This document shows, piece by piece, positions 16,329 to 25,288 of a stretch of 58,278 nt of DNA. How positions within the stretch are numbered: the stretch's first letter is position 1; the number at the start of each line of letters is the position of its first letter. The stretch is taken from NCBI GenBank assembly GCA_023261545.1, contig JAHFOS010000003.1:1-58278 (forward strand). Reading direction: 5' to 3'. This DNA is from a bacterium (GTDB lineage: Bacteria > Planctomycetota > JADGBV01). Position numbers and translations under genes: made by a program. Under the pieces are notes generated by a model. That model saw only the letters and a list, made by a program, of their open reading frames with translations, was not told the origin of the DNA and ran no database searches.

Positions 16329-18314
16329 CTAGCTCCAGGTGGCGCCAATGCGCGGCACGTCTTGCAGGTGGTCGAGGCTGGCTCCGTACCAGCCGAAGAC
16401 CAGGGCCTGGAGGAGACCGCCGATGCCGGTGAGCATGATGGAGTTGGCGTTGTCGGGCGTCTCGAAGGGGATGAGGTGGGGGCCGCGCACGTAGCGCTCG
16501 TACTCCGTGAAGAGATGCGCGAGGCCGCGCTCGCGGTCGCGGTGGCGCATGTAGAGGATGGCCTCGATCTGCTGGGTCATGAGCGGAACGCCCCCGGGCA
16601 GGCGCCCGCGATAATAGTCCACATTCTTCAGCACGGTTTCCGGCGCGGCGGCCGTGTCGAGCGGATAGAAGATGAGGATGGTGTCGGCCTGTTTGATCGC
16701 GTGGCCGCTGTAGCCGTCGTACTCTGGCGTCACGCCGTCGGCGGCGGGCGGCGGGATGACCATGCCCGCGGCCACTTCGGCCCACTGCGCTGGCGCTGGC
16801 TTTGCGAGCAGGCCGGCGGCCTCGCTGGCGCGGCGCAGGACGGCGCGGGCGGCGGCGTTGGTGAGGGCGTTGTCGTCGCAGAGGCCGCGGCCCTGGGGCA
16901 CCTCGTGCACCGATTCGTCGGGCGGGATGACGTCGCGGATGTGCCACCGGCCCGCCGCGTCGCGCTCTGCGCGGGAGACGAAGAAGTCGGCGACGCCGGA
17001 GAGAATAGGCCAGGTCGTCTCCTCTAGGAAAGCGCGGTCGCGCCCGCCATCGGAGGCCTCCCAGGCGCCGAGGGCGACCCACGCATTGTTGTGGATCTCA
17101 CGCCGGTACCCTTCGGGCGTGGCGTCGGAGCCGTCGTCCGCCGCCTTCCAGGGGTAAAACGCTCCGCGCAGCCCTTGCGACTTGGCGTTGGCCCGCGCGG
17201 CGGGCAGGATGGCGCGGTTGAAAGCGACGATGCTCCGAGCGAGTTCCGGCCAGAGCGGCAGGACGGCGCGGAAAATCCAAAGGTTGGCGTCCCACATCTG
17301 GCTGCCGTTCCAGCCGGGGCGCGACAGCCCCAAGGGGCCGAGCGGAAAGCAGCCGCGCTCGTCGAGGCTCGTCAGCAGGTGGAACTGGTTGACGAAAACC
17401 AGCCGCTCCCAGCGTTGTGTGGGATGGCGGAAATCGAGCCCGCGCGCCCACAGCTTTTTCCAGCGCCGGCGATTTTCGGAACGTGCGCATTTCCGCCCTT
17501 CAGGGTCCAGGGAATGCCAGTCGTCGCGAACGGCCTGCTCCGGGGCGGCGGATTCCGTTCCGCCGTGGAGGCTGTGGATCACGGAAAGCTCCGCCGCGGA
17601 ACCCGTGGCGGCGAGGGAGATCCAGGCGTGATCAGCCCGAAACTCGCGGCCGGTCTCTTTCCAGCCCTGGCCTTCCCAGCGCAATCCCTGCACCAGGGTG
17701 CGACCCTGGTGGCGGGTGGCGTAGGCGCCGAGGACTTCGCGATCGCCGCCGCTGAACCCGAGCTTCACGAAGCGATCCGCAACCTGGGCCGCGTTGAGGC
17801 CGATGCGCAGCGCGGCGGGTTCGGACAGATCGGAGAGCGACAACTCGTACCAGGACGCGCCGGTGTGTGACCGCGGCACCACCAGGCTCAGGCGCAAGGT
17901 GGCGCTACAACCGGGGCGGTACTCCCAGCGGTCCTCCAGGGAAACCTCCCCACCGCGCAGGTCGAGCGTATGGCTCAGGCGATGGCGTCCCGCGGAAGCC
18001 GCGTATTCCACTCCGCCGATGGCGAGGCGCGCCTGGTTCCAGGCCGGCAGGATGAGCTGGTCCCCGCCGTCATAGGCGTACCTGGCCAGGGTGATGAGGA
18101 GCTTGGCGTTGAGGCGTCCCCAGAAGTCGCCGCCCGGCTCGCAGAGCAGCGGCTGGCGGTCGCCATTCCAGTCGAGCCCCAGCAAGCCCACGCGCACCCC
18201 GAGGTGGCCGTTGCCGGTACCGTAAGGGATGAACCCCGTCAGCGCATCTTCAGTCACGGTGATGCGCCAGCGGGCGTCATCCTCCCAGGAAATGGCCGCG
18301 GCGTCAGCTTTCAT
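16329..18314 (-). CDS. GH65-like glycoside hydrolase/phosphorylase
   Basis: A 661-residue cytosolic protein. The N-terminal half is a beta-sandwich (TGFIPYGTGNGHLGVRVG...). The C-terminal half is an (alpha/alpha)6 barrel with SQMWDANLWIFRAVLPLWPE, GAFYPWKAADDG and REIHNNAWVALGAWE. The GH65 catalytic-acid block appears as IRDVIPPDES, the glutamate being the proton donor in this family. These features resemble the acid trehalase/ATHL1 branch, which hydrolyses alpha-glucosides, more than the bacterial phosphorylases, but substrate cannot be set from sequence. It neighbours a second barrel hydrolase gene and an AraC-controlled dehydrogenase, suggesting a disaccharide-use cluster. Confidence 0.7.
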   Translation of the reverse strand: MKADAAAISWEDDARWRITVTEDALTGFIPYGTGNGHLGVRVGLLGLDWNGDRQPLLCEPGGDFWGRLNAKLLITLARYAYDGGDQLILPAWNQARLAIGGVEYAASAGRHRLSHTLDLRGGEVSLEDRWEYRPGCSATLRLSLVVPRSHTGASWYELSLSDLSEPAALRIGLNAAQVADRFVKLGFSGGDREVLGAYATRHQGRTLVQGLRWEGQGWKETGREFRADHAWISLAATGSAAELSVIHSLHGGTESAAPEQAVRDDWHSLDPEGRKCARSENRRRWKKLWARGLDFRHPTQRWERLVFVNQFHLLTSLDERGCFPLGPLGLSRPGWNGSQMWDANLWIFRAVLPLWPELARSIVAFNRAILPAARANAKSQGLRGAFYPWKAADDGSDATPEGYRREIHNNAWVALGAWEASDGGRDRAFLEETTWPILSGVADFFVSRAERDAAGRWHIRDVIPPDESVHEVPQGRGLCDDNALTNAAARAVLRRASEAAGLLAKPAPAQWAEVAAGMVIPPPAADGVTPEYDGYSGHAIKQADTILIFYPLDTAAAPETVLKNVDYYRGRLPGGVPLMTQQIEAILYMRHRDRERGLAHLFTEYERYVRGPHLIPFETPDNANSIMLTGIGGLLQALVFGWYGASLDHLQDVPRIGATWS

Positions 18315-18406
18315 GTTTAGGGCACGTCCAGCGAAATTTTCTTTATAGGCTCAGGGGGATGACGGAATTTCCAAGACTTGGCAGAACTTCAAGACGTCTT
18401 TCCTGA

Positions 18407-19453
18407 TCATGGGTACGTGACGCCCATCTTGACGAAATTTTCGCGGTCGGCCATGATGCGCTGGTAGTCCTCGACGAGGCTGTCGGAGAAGCCGATCACC
18501 GGATCGACGATGTTCTCCCCGTCAATTTTCCCCTCCTCGATCAGGCGCAAGACGGCCCTGTGCACGCGGGCCTTGTCCCAGCGCGGGTGATCCCGGCCGG
18601 GATCGGACTCGGCGCGGGTGAAGATGATGTTGGGACGGTTCATGTGCGCTTCGCCGCCGAAGTCGAGGCCGGCCGCATAGGGTGCCGGGAAGGCCCCGCA
18701 GGCCACCGTGCCGCCGAAGGCCACGCCGCGCAGGGCCGCGTTCAGGGCGGAAACCGTACCAGAGTACTCCACGGCGACGTCAACTCCGCGCCAGGCGCTG
18801 AGTTCGCGCAGATCCCTCCCGACGTCCCTTCCGACAGGGTCCATGCTGACATCCGCGCCGAGTTTCTCGGCCAGCCGCCGGCGTTTGGCGACGGGATCGA
18901 TGGCCACCACCGGATGGCATCCGGCGAGCTTGGCCAGCGCGACGGCACACAGCCCGATGGCTCCGAGACCGAAGACCGCGACCGCGTCTCCGATCCGCAC
19001 TCCGGCATCGCGCAGGGCCGCGAAGGCGAAAGTGGCCGGGTCCAGGCAGGTCGCGGCCTTCCAGCAAGTATCCTCCGATATCTTCCATGTGGAGGCGGTG
19101 TGGGCCACGCCAGCGGCGGCGAAGCCGCCGAAGTAAAGCACGCGATCACCCTTTTTGATCGCGCCGCAATCCAGGCCCGTCCTTTCGACGTAGCCGACCT
19201 GCATGTTGCCCAAGGGAATCGGGTACTTCCAGGCGAGTCCCGCTCCCGTCGTGTGCAGACCGCGCTCGGCGTCCCAGGCGCCGCGCGCATTGCCGTGCTT
19301 GTGCACGAAGGATTCCATGGTGCCGTGCTTTTCCGCTCCGTGGGTATTGCGCACGATCAGTTGCCCCGGTCCCAGGTCATCGGGCAGCCGGTTTTCCAGC
19401 AGGGCGATGACACCGTGTTCCGGGCAGGCCAGTCTCTTTTCGCGCACCATCAT
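18407..19453 (-). CDS. Medium-chain alcohol/polyol dehydrogenase family protein
   Basis: A 348-residue MDR-fold oxidoreductase. The Rossmann nucleotide-binding motif is AVAVFGLGAIGLCAVALAKLAG (about residues 158-180), followed by VVAIDP, the acidic residue typical for NAD preference. The usual catalytic zinc ligands (C...GHE) are not obvious in the N-terminal third, which reads HTTGAG and MQVGYVER instead, so it may be a zinc-independent or atypical member. It is transcribed away from the AraC regulator gene across an 80-base intergenic region, a classic regulator-target layout, and probably oxidises a sugar or polyol released by the neighbouring hydrolases. Confidence 0.75.
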   Translation of the reverse strand: MMVREKRLACPEHGVIALLENRLPDDLGPGQLIVRNTHGAEKHGTMESFVHKHGNARGAWDAERGLHTTGAGLAWKYPIPLGNMQVGYVERTGLDCGAIKKGDRVLYFGGFAAAGVAHTASTWKISEDTCWKAATCLDPATFAFAALRDAGVRIGDAVAVFGLGAIGLCAVALAKLAGCHPVVAIDPVAKRRRLAEKLGADVSMDPVGRDVGRDLRELSAWRGVDVAVEYSGTVSALNAALRGVAFGGTVACGAFPAPYAAGLDFGGEAHMNRPNIIFTRAESDPGRDHPRWDKARVHRAVLRLIEEGKIDGENIVDPVIGFSDSLVEDYQRIMADRENFVKMGVTYP

Positions 19454-19533
19454 GAACCTCCGCTTTCCGAACTCCCGTCAGATAGATAATAGGATTAAAA
19501 TATCGAATAAAAATAGATATTTGCCGTATAAAC
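19454..19533. promoter_or_regulatory. Divergent promoter/operator region between dehydrogenase and AraC genes
   Basis: This 80-base gap is strongly AT-rich within GC-rich surroundings. It contains a perfect inverted repeat, AAATATC at 19498-19504 and GATATTT at 19516-19522, with an 11-base spacer, a plausible operator. The stretch GATAATAGGATT (19485) and TCGAATA (19503) recur in similar form upstream of the two large secreted glycoside hydrolases at 25391-25410. It must hold the promoters of both flanking genes. Confidence 0.5.
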
Positions 19534-20391
19534 ATGGATGATTCGCGCATAGCGGCCAACCGGATATTTCTGGGTGAAAGCGATCCGCGTTTTGACGACC
19601 GGGTGCGCCTGTTGGGCGTCGGGAGGGAGGAAACCATGCCGCCCGGATTCGTCTCGCGTCGGGAGGGACTCGCGGCGTGGCTGCTGGTGATCTTCCACCA
19701 CCCCGTCACGGCGCAGTTGCGCGGGCGCAGGGAGGCGTTGAACAGGGGCAGCCTGGTGCTGTGGGAGCCCCGCCGCCAGCATTTTTTCGGCAGCGAACGC
19801 GGCGCGTGGAGTCACTCCTGGATCGCCTTTTCCGGCTCGGAGTTCGTCCATGACGTCGAATCCATGAGCGGACATTGCGAACTCGCCTTGAGGCTGCGTT
19901 GCGAAAAACACCTGCTGGACCATTTCTTGGGCCTGCTCAGGGAGTTCAACGAATTTCGCCGCCCCGATCCGTTCCTCATCGCCGCGAACCTGAAGCTGAT
20001 CCTCCGCGAAATCGCGCGCGAATTGGAACTCGAGACGCGTGGTCTGCCGGAGCGGGACGAGGTTCGCGCGGCCAGGGAATTCATCCGCCGGAACCTCGGC
20101 CGGCCCATCAGCGTGTCTGAGGTTGCCCGCGAGGTCCGTCTCTCTCCCTCACGGCTCCAGCAGCTCTTCCGCGCCAGCCTGGGCGAAACGGTGCTCGTCC
20201 ACATCGAGCGGCTGCGGCTGCAGAACGCGCGCTACTGGCTGGACCATACGGGCCTGAAGATCGCCGCGGTCGCCGCACGCGCCGGGTTTGCCGATCCCCT
20301 GTATTTCTCGCGCCGTTTCAGCCGCGCCCTCGGCCTCAGTCCATCGGAGTACCGCAAGTCCCGCTCGGGGGGTGGGGCACAGCCCCGGTGA
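19534..20391 (+). CDS. AraC-family transcriptional regulator
   Basis: A 285-residue regulator. Residues ~15-150 form a cupin-like AraC sensor domain (GSLVLWEPRRQHFFGSE). Residues ~175-280 form the two helix-turn-helix units: ISVSEVAREVRLSPSRLQQLFRASLG and LKIAAVAARAGFADPLYFSRRFSRALG, ending in the family PSEYRK signature. Such proteins usually bind a sugar and activate nearby catabolic genes. It is divergent from the dehydrogenase gene, and likely controls it together with the GH genes beyond. The start is the ATG after the AT-rich operator region. Confidence 0.85.
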   Translation: MDDSRIAANRIFLGESDPRFDDRVRLLGVGREETMPPGFVSRREGLAAWLLVIFHHPVTAQLRGRREALNRGSLVLWEPRRQHFFGSERGAWSHSWIAFSGSEFVHDVESMSGHCELALRLRCEKHLLDHFLGLLREFNEFRRPDPFLIAANLKLILREIARELELETRGLPERDEVRAAREFIRRNLGRPISVSEVAREVRLSPSRLQQLFRASLGETVLVHIERLRLQNARYWLDHTGLKIAAVAARAGFADPLYFSRRFSRALGLSPSEYRKSRSGGGAQPR

Positions 20392-20453
20392 TGCCAGCCA
20401 TTCCGGCGCTCGGACGGCCCGGGCCGGTGGCTGCGCCCGTGGTCCGTGCGGAT

Positions 20454-21860
20454 TTACAGGCGATAGCGGATGATGACGATGCCGGAGCCGCCGTTGCCGC
20501 CAGCGCCGCCGTTGCCCGAGGCGCCGCCGCCGCCGCCCGTATTAGCGGTGCCGCTGCTGCCCCCGGTGGAATCCGTGCCCGAGGCCCCACCGCCACCGGT
20601 GCCACCCGCGCCGGCGGTATGCGCTCCCTGTCCGCCGCCGCCACCCGCGTAGGTGTTCGATGAACCCGAAAGGTCGTAGGCCAACCCACTGCCGCCAGCG
20701 CCGCCGACGTTGGCGGAGATATTCCCCGATCCATTAACACCGGTTGTCCCCGCGCCGCCACCGCCACCGGCACCCGTGGCATCGTTCCCGTTGCCGTTCC
20801 AGAGACTCGATCCTCCGGCTTTGCCCTGGCCGGTAGTGCCAGCGGCACCCGGAGCATCGGCGGACGCATAGCGCCCGCCGCCGCCACCGGAGCCGCCCGT
20901 TGTGGCCCCGGTAGTGGATCCAAATCTTCCGCCGCCACCGCCGCCGATGGCGGTGATGGTGCCGAAGATGCTATTGCCGCCCTGTGACCCGTCGGCCAGG
21001 GTGGCGGCCGTGGCTCCAGTTCCCCCCGCGCCCACGGTGACAGCCATGGTGCCCGACGTCACGAGATAGCCTGAATCATAGACGAGTCCGCCGCCGCCGC
21101 CACCACCACCACCGCCGGCAAAATTGCGGCCGCCGCCACCACCGCCGCCAGCCACCACCAGCACCTCCACGATGCCGCTGGTGGTCACCACGAAGTTGCC
21201 GGAGGAATAAAAAATGTGGATGCGGTAGCCTCCGGATTCCACCACGGAAGAACCTCCGGTGGCATAGGCGTTCTGCAGGTTGGAGGAACTGGTGATATAC
21301 CACTGCTTGCTGTCACTCACCACCCCCAGGAAGGGGGTGCCGGAGCTGCTCGTCGTCATGAGGACGGCCGCGGCGTTGTCAATGTTGTTGCCGCCGCCGC
21401 CCACCTGCAGGTTGTTGTTGCTCGAGGTCTTTTTGATGAAGTACTGCCTGCCCGCGACGTTGCCGGCGTAGGGAAGGGTCAGGACGATATTGCTGGAGGA
21501 TGTATCCGCCAGGATGACCGTGTTGCCCGAGGCCGTGGCGTTGGCGGATATCGTTTGCATGTTGAATCCAAGGGTGCCGCTGATATCGAGGACCGATTTC
21601 GGAGCCGAAGTGCCCACGCCGAGATTGCCGTTCATGAGGATCGCGTTGCCCATGACGTGCAGGTTGCTCTGAGGAGTCGTCGTTCCTATGCCCAGGTTGG
21701 ATCCGGAAAGCACAGCCGCGGTGCTGCCATTGCCGACGGGATCGAAGAGGATGTTGCCGCTGGACGACTTGATATCCGCCTGAAGGTGGCCGATGGAAAG
21801 CAGCGCGCCAAGCAGGACGAGTGCAGGCGCAAAACCCGTCCGACCCACGGAACGTTCCAT
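20454..21860 (-). CDS. Exported glycine-rich tail-fibre-like protein
   Basis: A 468-residue protein from the ATG at 21860, giving a signal peptide (MERSVGRTGFAPALVLLGA, cleavage near ALQA-type residue 28). An in-frame ATG 13 codons earlier is also possible. Residues ~55-90 hold two copies of a GIGTTTPQSNLHV / GVGTSAPKSVLDI repeat, common in phage tail-fibre and surface proteins of environmental bacteria. A beta-rich segment follows, and from about residue 190 to the end the sequence is dominated by long Gly/Ser/Ala/Thr runs, finishing with GGSGIVIIRYRL, the characteristic C-terminus of glycine-rich receptor-binding or surface proteins. Probably an extracellular structural or adhesive protein; function is unknown. 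Confidence 0.65.
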   Translation of the reverse strand: MERSVGRTGFAPALVLLGALLSIGHLQADIKSSSGNILFDPVGNGSTAAVLSGSNLGIGTTTPQSNLHVMGNAILMNGNLGVGTSAPKSVLDISGTLGFNMQTISANATASGNTVILADTSSSNIVLTLPYAGNVAGRQYFIKKTSSNNNLQVGGGGNNIDNAAAVLMTTSSSGTPFLGVVSDSKQWYITSSSNLQNAYATGGSSVVESGGYRIHIFYSSGNFVVTTSGIVEVLVVAGGGGGGGRNFAGGGGGGGGGGLVYDSGYLVTSGTMAVTVGAGGTGATAATLADGSQGGNSIFGTITAIGGGGGGRFGSTTGATTGGSGGGGGRYASADAPGAAGTTGQGKAGGSSLWNGNGNDATGAGGGGGAGTTGVNGSGNISANVGGAGGSGLAYDLSGSSNTYAGGGGGQGAHTAGAGGTGGGGASGTDSTGGSSGTANTGGGGGASGNGGAGGNGGSGIVIIRYRL

Positions 21861-21973
21861 CAGAGCGAGCCCTGCAACATGGACGATCGCACCCCTCATC
21901 TCAGCACTATTATACCCTCTGTCGTGGGCCTGCCAGTTGCCGGCCCCGATGGCCCCTTTGACTTGCCGCGGAT

Positions 21974-22477
21974 CTATGCCTGCGCGCCCTTTTTCTGCGC
22001 TGGCGCGTCCCAGCAATCGCTGCTCTTCAGATGCGTCGCCCCGCTCGCCTTCAGGTAGAGGAAGAGCTGCATCCGGTACGCGACGATAGGTTTGAACACC
22101 CATTGGATCAGCGCTTCGTTCAGGCGCACGGTCTTGCCGCCCCAGTCCTTGGTCGTGAGCTTGAGCAGCTTGCGCTCGTCGTAGGGCTTCAGCAGCCGCA
22201 CGAAACCACGGAACTGGCGGTCCAGCGCCGCGCCCATGTCGGCGAGGCCGAGGCGCTGCGACTCGGCCACGAGCTGTTCCCAATCCCAGCGCCGTTCGAT
22301 GGCGAAACGCGCGGGCGCGGTGATGGCGATGGTGAGGTAGCGCAGCAATTCGAGGGTCGAGCGCTGGCCCGCCGTCGGCCGGTAGTCGAGTTGCCCCGCG
22401 GGCACCTGGGTCGCGAGGTGCTGGAGGATTGCGGTTTCACTCCGGATCGAAGACAGGAGTTGCTGCTTGGTGTACAT
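21974..22477 (-). CDS. DinB-like four-helix protein
   Basis: A 167-residue soluble, mostly helical protein. The pattern of an N-terminal helix, an L-D-Y-R-P segment (QLDYRPTAGQRST) and the ELLRYLTIAI helix resembles the DinB/YfiT metal-dependent thiol-transferase superfamily. The canonical three histidines are not clearly present, so catalysis cannot be assumed. The C-terminal VFKPIVAYRMQLFLYLKASG helix fits the family's last helix. It lies 12 bases after the SGNH esterase stop on the same strand and may be co-transcribed. Confidence 0.5.
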   Translation of the reverse strand: MYTKQQLLSSIRSETAILQHLATQVPAGQLDYRPTAGQRSTLELLRYLTIAITAPARFAIERRWDWEQLVAESQRLGLADMGAALDRQFRGFVRLLKPYDERKLLKLTTKDWGGKTVRLNEALIQWVFKPIVAYRMQLFLYLKASGATHLKSSDCWDAPAQKKGAQA

Positions 22478-22489
22478 GCGGACGCCGCC

Positions 22490-23170
22490 TCATTTCTCGG
22501 GCGCACTGGCCTTCTGAAGCGCCTGCTGCACCGCCGCGGCGATCAGGGTGTGACCGTCGGGATTGGGATGCACCTTATCAACGAAGAAACCCGCGTCCTT
22601 GGCCGCCACATCCCTGGTCATGGCGTGCAGGTCGAGGAGCGGCAGGTTCAACTCCTTGGCGGCGGCCTCCACGGCGGGCAGGATATCGCTCGCGAGGTGC
22701 GCCTCATTGATCTCATAGGCGCCGGGATCGGCGACGAAACAGGGCTGGCAGATCACGACTTTCGGTTGGCTGTCCAGCGCCTGCAGCTCCTTCACCATCG
22801 TCACCAGGTCGTCCTTGAGTCCGTCGGCGTTGCCGACGTTCGCGTTCTTGCTGTCGTTGGTGCCGAGCATGATCACGACGAACTGCGGTTTGTATTCCCT
22901 GGCCTCCTGCCAGGCGACCTGATCCACATAGGGCTTATCGCCCCTGGGGGAGAGGGTCGTGCCGGGGATGCCGAAGTTCTTGACCTCCCAGCTGGCGCCC
23001 AGCGCCGCCTGGAGACGCACCGGGTAGCCTTTGCCGTTTTCGTCGCCATAGCCGAAGGTGATGCTGTCGCCGATACAGGCGACGCGGGCGCGAGCCTCTC
23101 CCTCGGCGGCAACCGCTGACGAGATCAGCGCGCACAGGGAGAAGGCGAGGAACAGACGCTGCGTGGTCAT
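22490..23170 (-). CDS. Secreted SGNH/GDSL-family esterase
   Basis: A 226-residue exported hydrolase starting at the ATG at 23170, preceded by an AGGAGTT ribosome-binding site. The signal peptide is MTTQRLFLAFSLCALISSAVA. Block I is ACIGDSITFGYG with the catalytic serine, block III is IMLGTNDSKN, and block V is DKVHPNPDGH with the catalytic Asp-His pair; the oxyanion glycine is in NFGIPGTT. These enzymes remove acetyl or other esters from polysaccharides. Its location beside a GH16 gene suggests deacylation of the same glycan. Confidence 0.8.
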   Translation of the reverse strand: MTTQRLFLAFSLCALISSAVAAEGEARARVACIGDSITFGYGDENGKGYPVRLQAALGASWEVKNFGIPGTTLSPRGDKPYVDQVAWQEAREYKPQFVVIMLGTNDSKNANVGNADGLKDDLVTMVKELQALDSQPKVVICQPCFVADPGAYEINEAHLASDILPAVEAAAKELNLPLLDLHAMTRDVAAKDAGFFVDKVHPNPDGHTLIAAAVQQALQKASAPEK

Positions 23171-23180
23171 GGGAACTCCT

Positions 23181-23193
23181 TTTGTATGACAAA
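23181..23193 (-). promoter_or_regulatory. Possible operator upstream of the SGNH esterase gene
   Basis: TTTGTATGACAAA is a palindrome around a three-base centre (TTTGT / ACAAA) lying 10-22 bases before the start codon. It resembles operators of FadR-subfamily GntR repressors, which often read TTGTATGACAA. It would overlap the ribosome-binding region, consistent with repression. No GntR gene is in the window. Confidence 0.3.
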
Positions 23194-23290
23194 TTACCAG
23201 AATTTTGTTGACTGACACGGGTTTTCGGTGTTCGATCATGGGTCCAATATTTCCTGACCACGAAGCACGAGGTTCGCGACCCTGCTGGCG

Positions 23291-25288
23291 CTATTTGGCT
23301 GCCTGCGACAGCGACTGCGCCGGGATGTTCGTCCTGTCAAATCCGGGGCCTTTCCAACGGACTTCCAGCGACTCGCCGCCCCAGGCTTCAAAGTAGCGGA
23401 CCTCAATGGCGTGCGTGCCCTGCTTCAGCCCGGCAGCGCCCGGTTTTTCCACCGCGCCGTGCAAACCGTCATTGTCCACGATCATTTGACCGTTGATGAG
23501 AAGTTGCGAGCCATCATCGGATTTGGTGCTGAAAGTGTAGAGACCGTCCGCGGGGATTTTGATGAAGCCTTTGAACAACAGCGCGAAGTGGTCGGCGCGC
23601 ACGCCCTTCGCCATGCCGAAAGTCTCGACCGCCATGGATTTCACCGGCTGCAGGGCGCTGAAATCGGGCAGTTTTTCCCATGTGCCTTCATAGTAGGTGC
23701 ACGCGAGGCCCGGTTGTGTAGGGCCGGGTTCGACGGCGTCCATGGCTTTGCGCACCTTGGCGGCGGCCACGGCGCTGGGTTTGAGGCCGTCGGCAACCAC
23801 GAACGCCTTGATGGCGCAGGCCTCGTTGATGGCCAAGGGTTGGGTGTAGCGACTCGACTTCGTCGTCGGTTCCGAGCCGTCGGTGGTGAAGTGGATGGCG
23901 GCGTCCTTCACGTCCGACTGGAGAACCACCTTGGCGGGCTCGCTGAAGTAGAACCCGTCCACGGGAGAGATGGAAGGCGGCGGTGCCGTGGTGCCGTACA
24001 CGCGGATATAATCCACCCACATATCCGCGCCGTTGCCATAGCGCTTGGCGTCTATCGGCCAACCGCTGATGCCGCCGACGGCATAGTTCACCATGAAAAA
24101 CGCGGGCGTGACGGCGCTGATGGGACCCGACGGATGGCGCAGCATTTCCATGTTGTCGAAATAATAAACCGTCTCCTTCGTGCCGATGTACACGCCGTAG
24201 GTGTGCGCGGTCGTGGACCAGTAGCTTTTGCCGCCCAGGTCCATCGTCGGCACCCTGCGGGAGAAACCCTTCATCGGATGGCCGGTCTCATCCTGCTGCC
24301 CCCAGAAGTGCGTGACCATGTGGTACACGGTCGAGTTGGGGTGGCCCGGGCCGAAGCCTCCGTAGCCCTCGATGATGTCCAGTTCATCCGCGCCCTTATC
24401 CGTCACCGCCAGCGTCCAGAACGCGGGCCATGCGCCGGGGAACGACTGCGCGGTAAAGCGGCATTCCATATAGCAGGGCGGCATGGCCTGCAGGCCGCCG
24501 TGGTCGTAGTGCGCGGAACCGATGATGCCGGTGCCCTGTTCCTCATTGCGGCCGCCCCATTTGCGCGCCTTGATGCGCAACCAGGTGCCGTGCTGTTCAT
24601 ACGGATCATGCGCGCCGGGGAAATCGTCCTTGTGCGAAAAGCGCCAGCCGCTGAAATCCTGCGTGCCGTCGTAGGGCTTGTGCGCCGAGTAGCGCGCGCC
24701 GATGCCGCTGGGCGTGATGGCGGGCATGGTATTGAAATCATCCGCGAAGATGAGCTTCATGCCCTCCGCGCCCGGCGGCGCCGCATCCGGAAGGCCTATT
24801 CCCGCCCACTTCACGCCGCCTTTGTTGTAGAGCTGCAATTCGCACAGGTCGCGTTTGCCGGTGGCGTCGTTCTGGGTGACGATGCGGATGTTGGTCGGTC
24901 CGTTGGGAAATTCGTCGGCGGGGAATGGGAATGAGATTTCCTTCTCGCCGTCAATGAGCTTCGACTTCATCACGATGGCGTCGTACCCCCACGCGCCTGG
25001 ATTAGCCTGATCGGGCTGATGCCAGCAGCGGGCTTCGGCGGCGGTCATGCCTGGCGCGGTGAAAGTTACCGTGATCATGCCGGAAATAAAATCGCGGTAG
25101 CCGGGCTTCAGGACCTTGATCGCCTGAACCCAGTCCTCGCCCTTGCCCTCGGCCTGACCGTAATTGAACTGCCCCGCATACTCGTCGTTGCAGGCGGCGT
25201 CTTGTGCGTTCATCAGTATTGCCATTCCCGCCAGGATCAAGGTGTTGCGCCACGTCGCCACGCGTTTCGTCCGACGGCCCGTTTGCAT
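23291..25288 (-). CDS. Secreted GH16 glycoside hydrolase with chitobiase-type and PA14 domains
   Basis: A 665-residue exported enzyme starting at the ATG at 25288 (signal peptide, residues ~1-33). Residues ~35-155 are an N-terminal beta-rich region. Residues ~175-425 are GH16, with the catalytic signature DELDIIE (nucleophile E302, D304, acid/base E307), as in laminarinases and other endo-beta-glucanases or galactanases. Residues ~440-515 match the chitobiase/beta-hexosaminidase C-terminal domain (PADGFYFSEPAKV...IHFTTDGSEPT). Residues ~530-660 match PA14 (LACTYYEGTWEKLPDF... and SDDGSQLLINGQMIVDN), a carbohydrate-binding module. The substrate is probably a beta-1,3/1,4-glucan or galactan outside the cell. 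Confidence 0.85.
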   Translation of the reverse strand: MQTGRRTKRVATWRNTLILAGMAILMNAQDAACNDEYAGQFNYGQAEGKGEDWVQAIKVLKPGYRDFISGMITVTFTAPGMTAAEARCWHQPDQANPGAWGYDAIVMKSKLIDGEKEISFPFPADEFPNGPTNIRIVTQNDATGKRDLCELQLYNKGGVKWAGIGLPDAAPPGAEGMKLIFADDFNTMPAITPSGIGARYSAHKPYDGTQDFSGWRFSHKDDFPGAHDPYEQHGTWLRIKARKWGGRNEEQGTGIIGSAHYDHGGLQAMPPCYMECRFTAQSFPGAWPAFWTLAVTDKGADELDIIEGYGGFGPGHPNSTVYHMVTHFWGQQDETGHPMKGFSRRVPTMDLGGKSYWSTTAHTYGVYIGTKETVYYFDNMEMLRHPSGPISAVTPAFFMVNYAVGGISGWPIDAKRYGNGADMWVDYIRVYGTTAPPPSISPVDGFYFSEPAKVVLQSDVKDAAIHFTTDGSEPTTKSSRYTQPLAINEACAIKAFVVADGLKPSAVAAAKVRKAMDAVEPGPTQPGLACTYYEGTWEKLPDFSALQPVKSMAVETFGMAKGVRADHFALLFKGFIKIPADGLYTFSTKSDDGSQLLINGQMIVDNDGLHGAVEKPGAAGLKQGTHAIEVRYFEAWGGESLEVRWKGPGFDRTNIPAQSLSQAAK

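Noticed and set aside
14733-17027. A 764-codon open frame on the plus strand opposite the GH63- and GH65-like genes
   Set aside because: Repetitive Ala/Gly/Val/Arg-rich translation without motifs, while the opposite strand encodes two proteins with clear glycoside hydrolase blocks.
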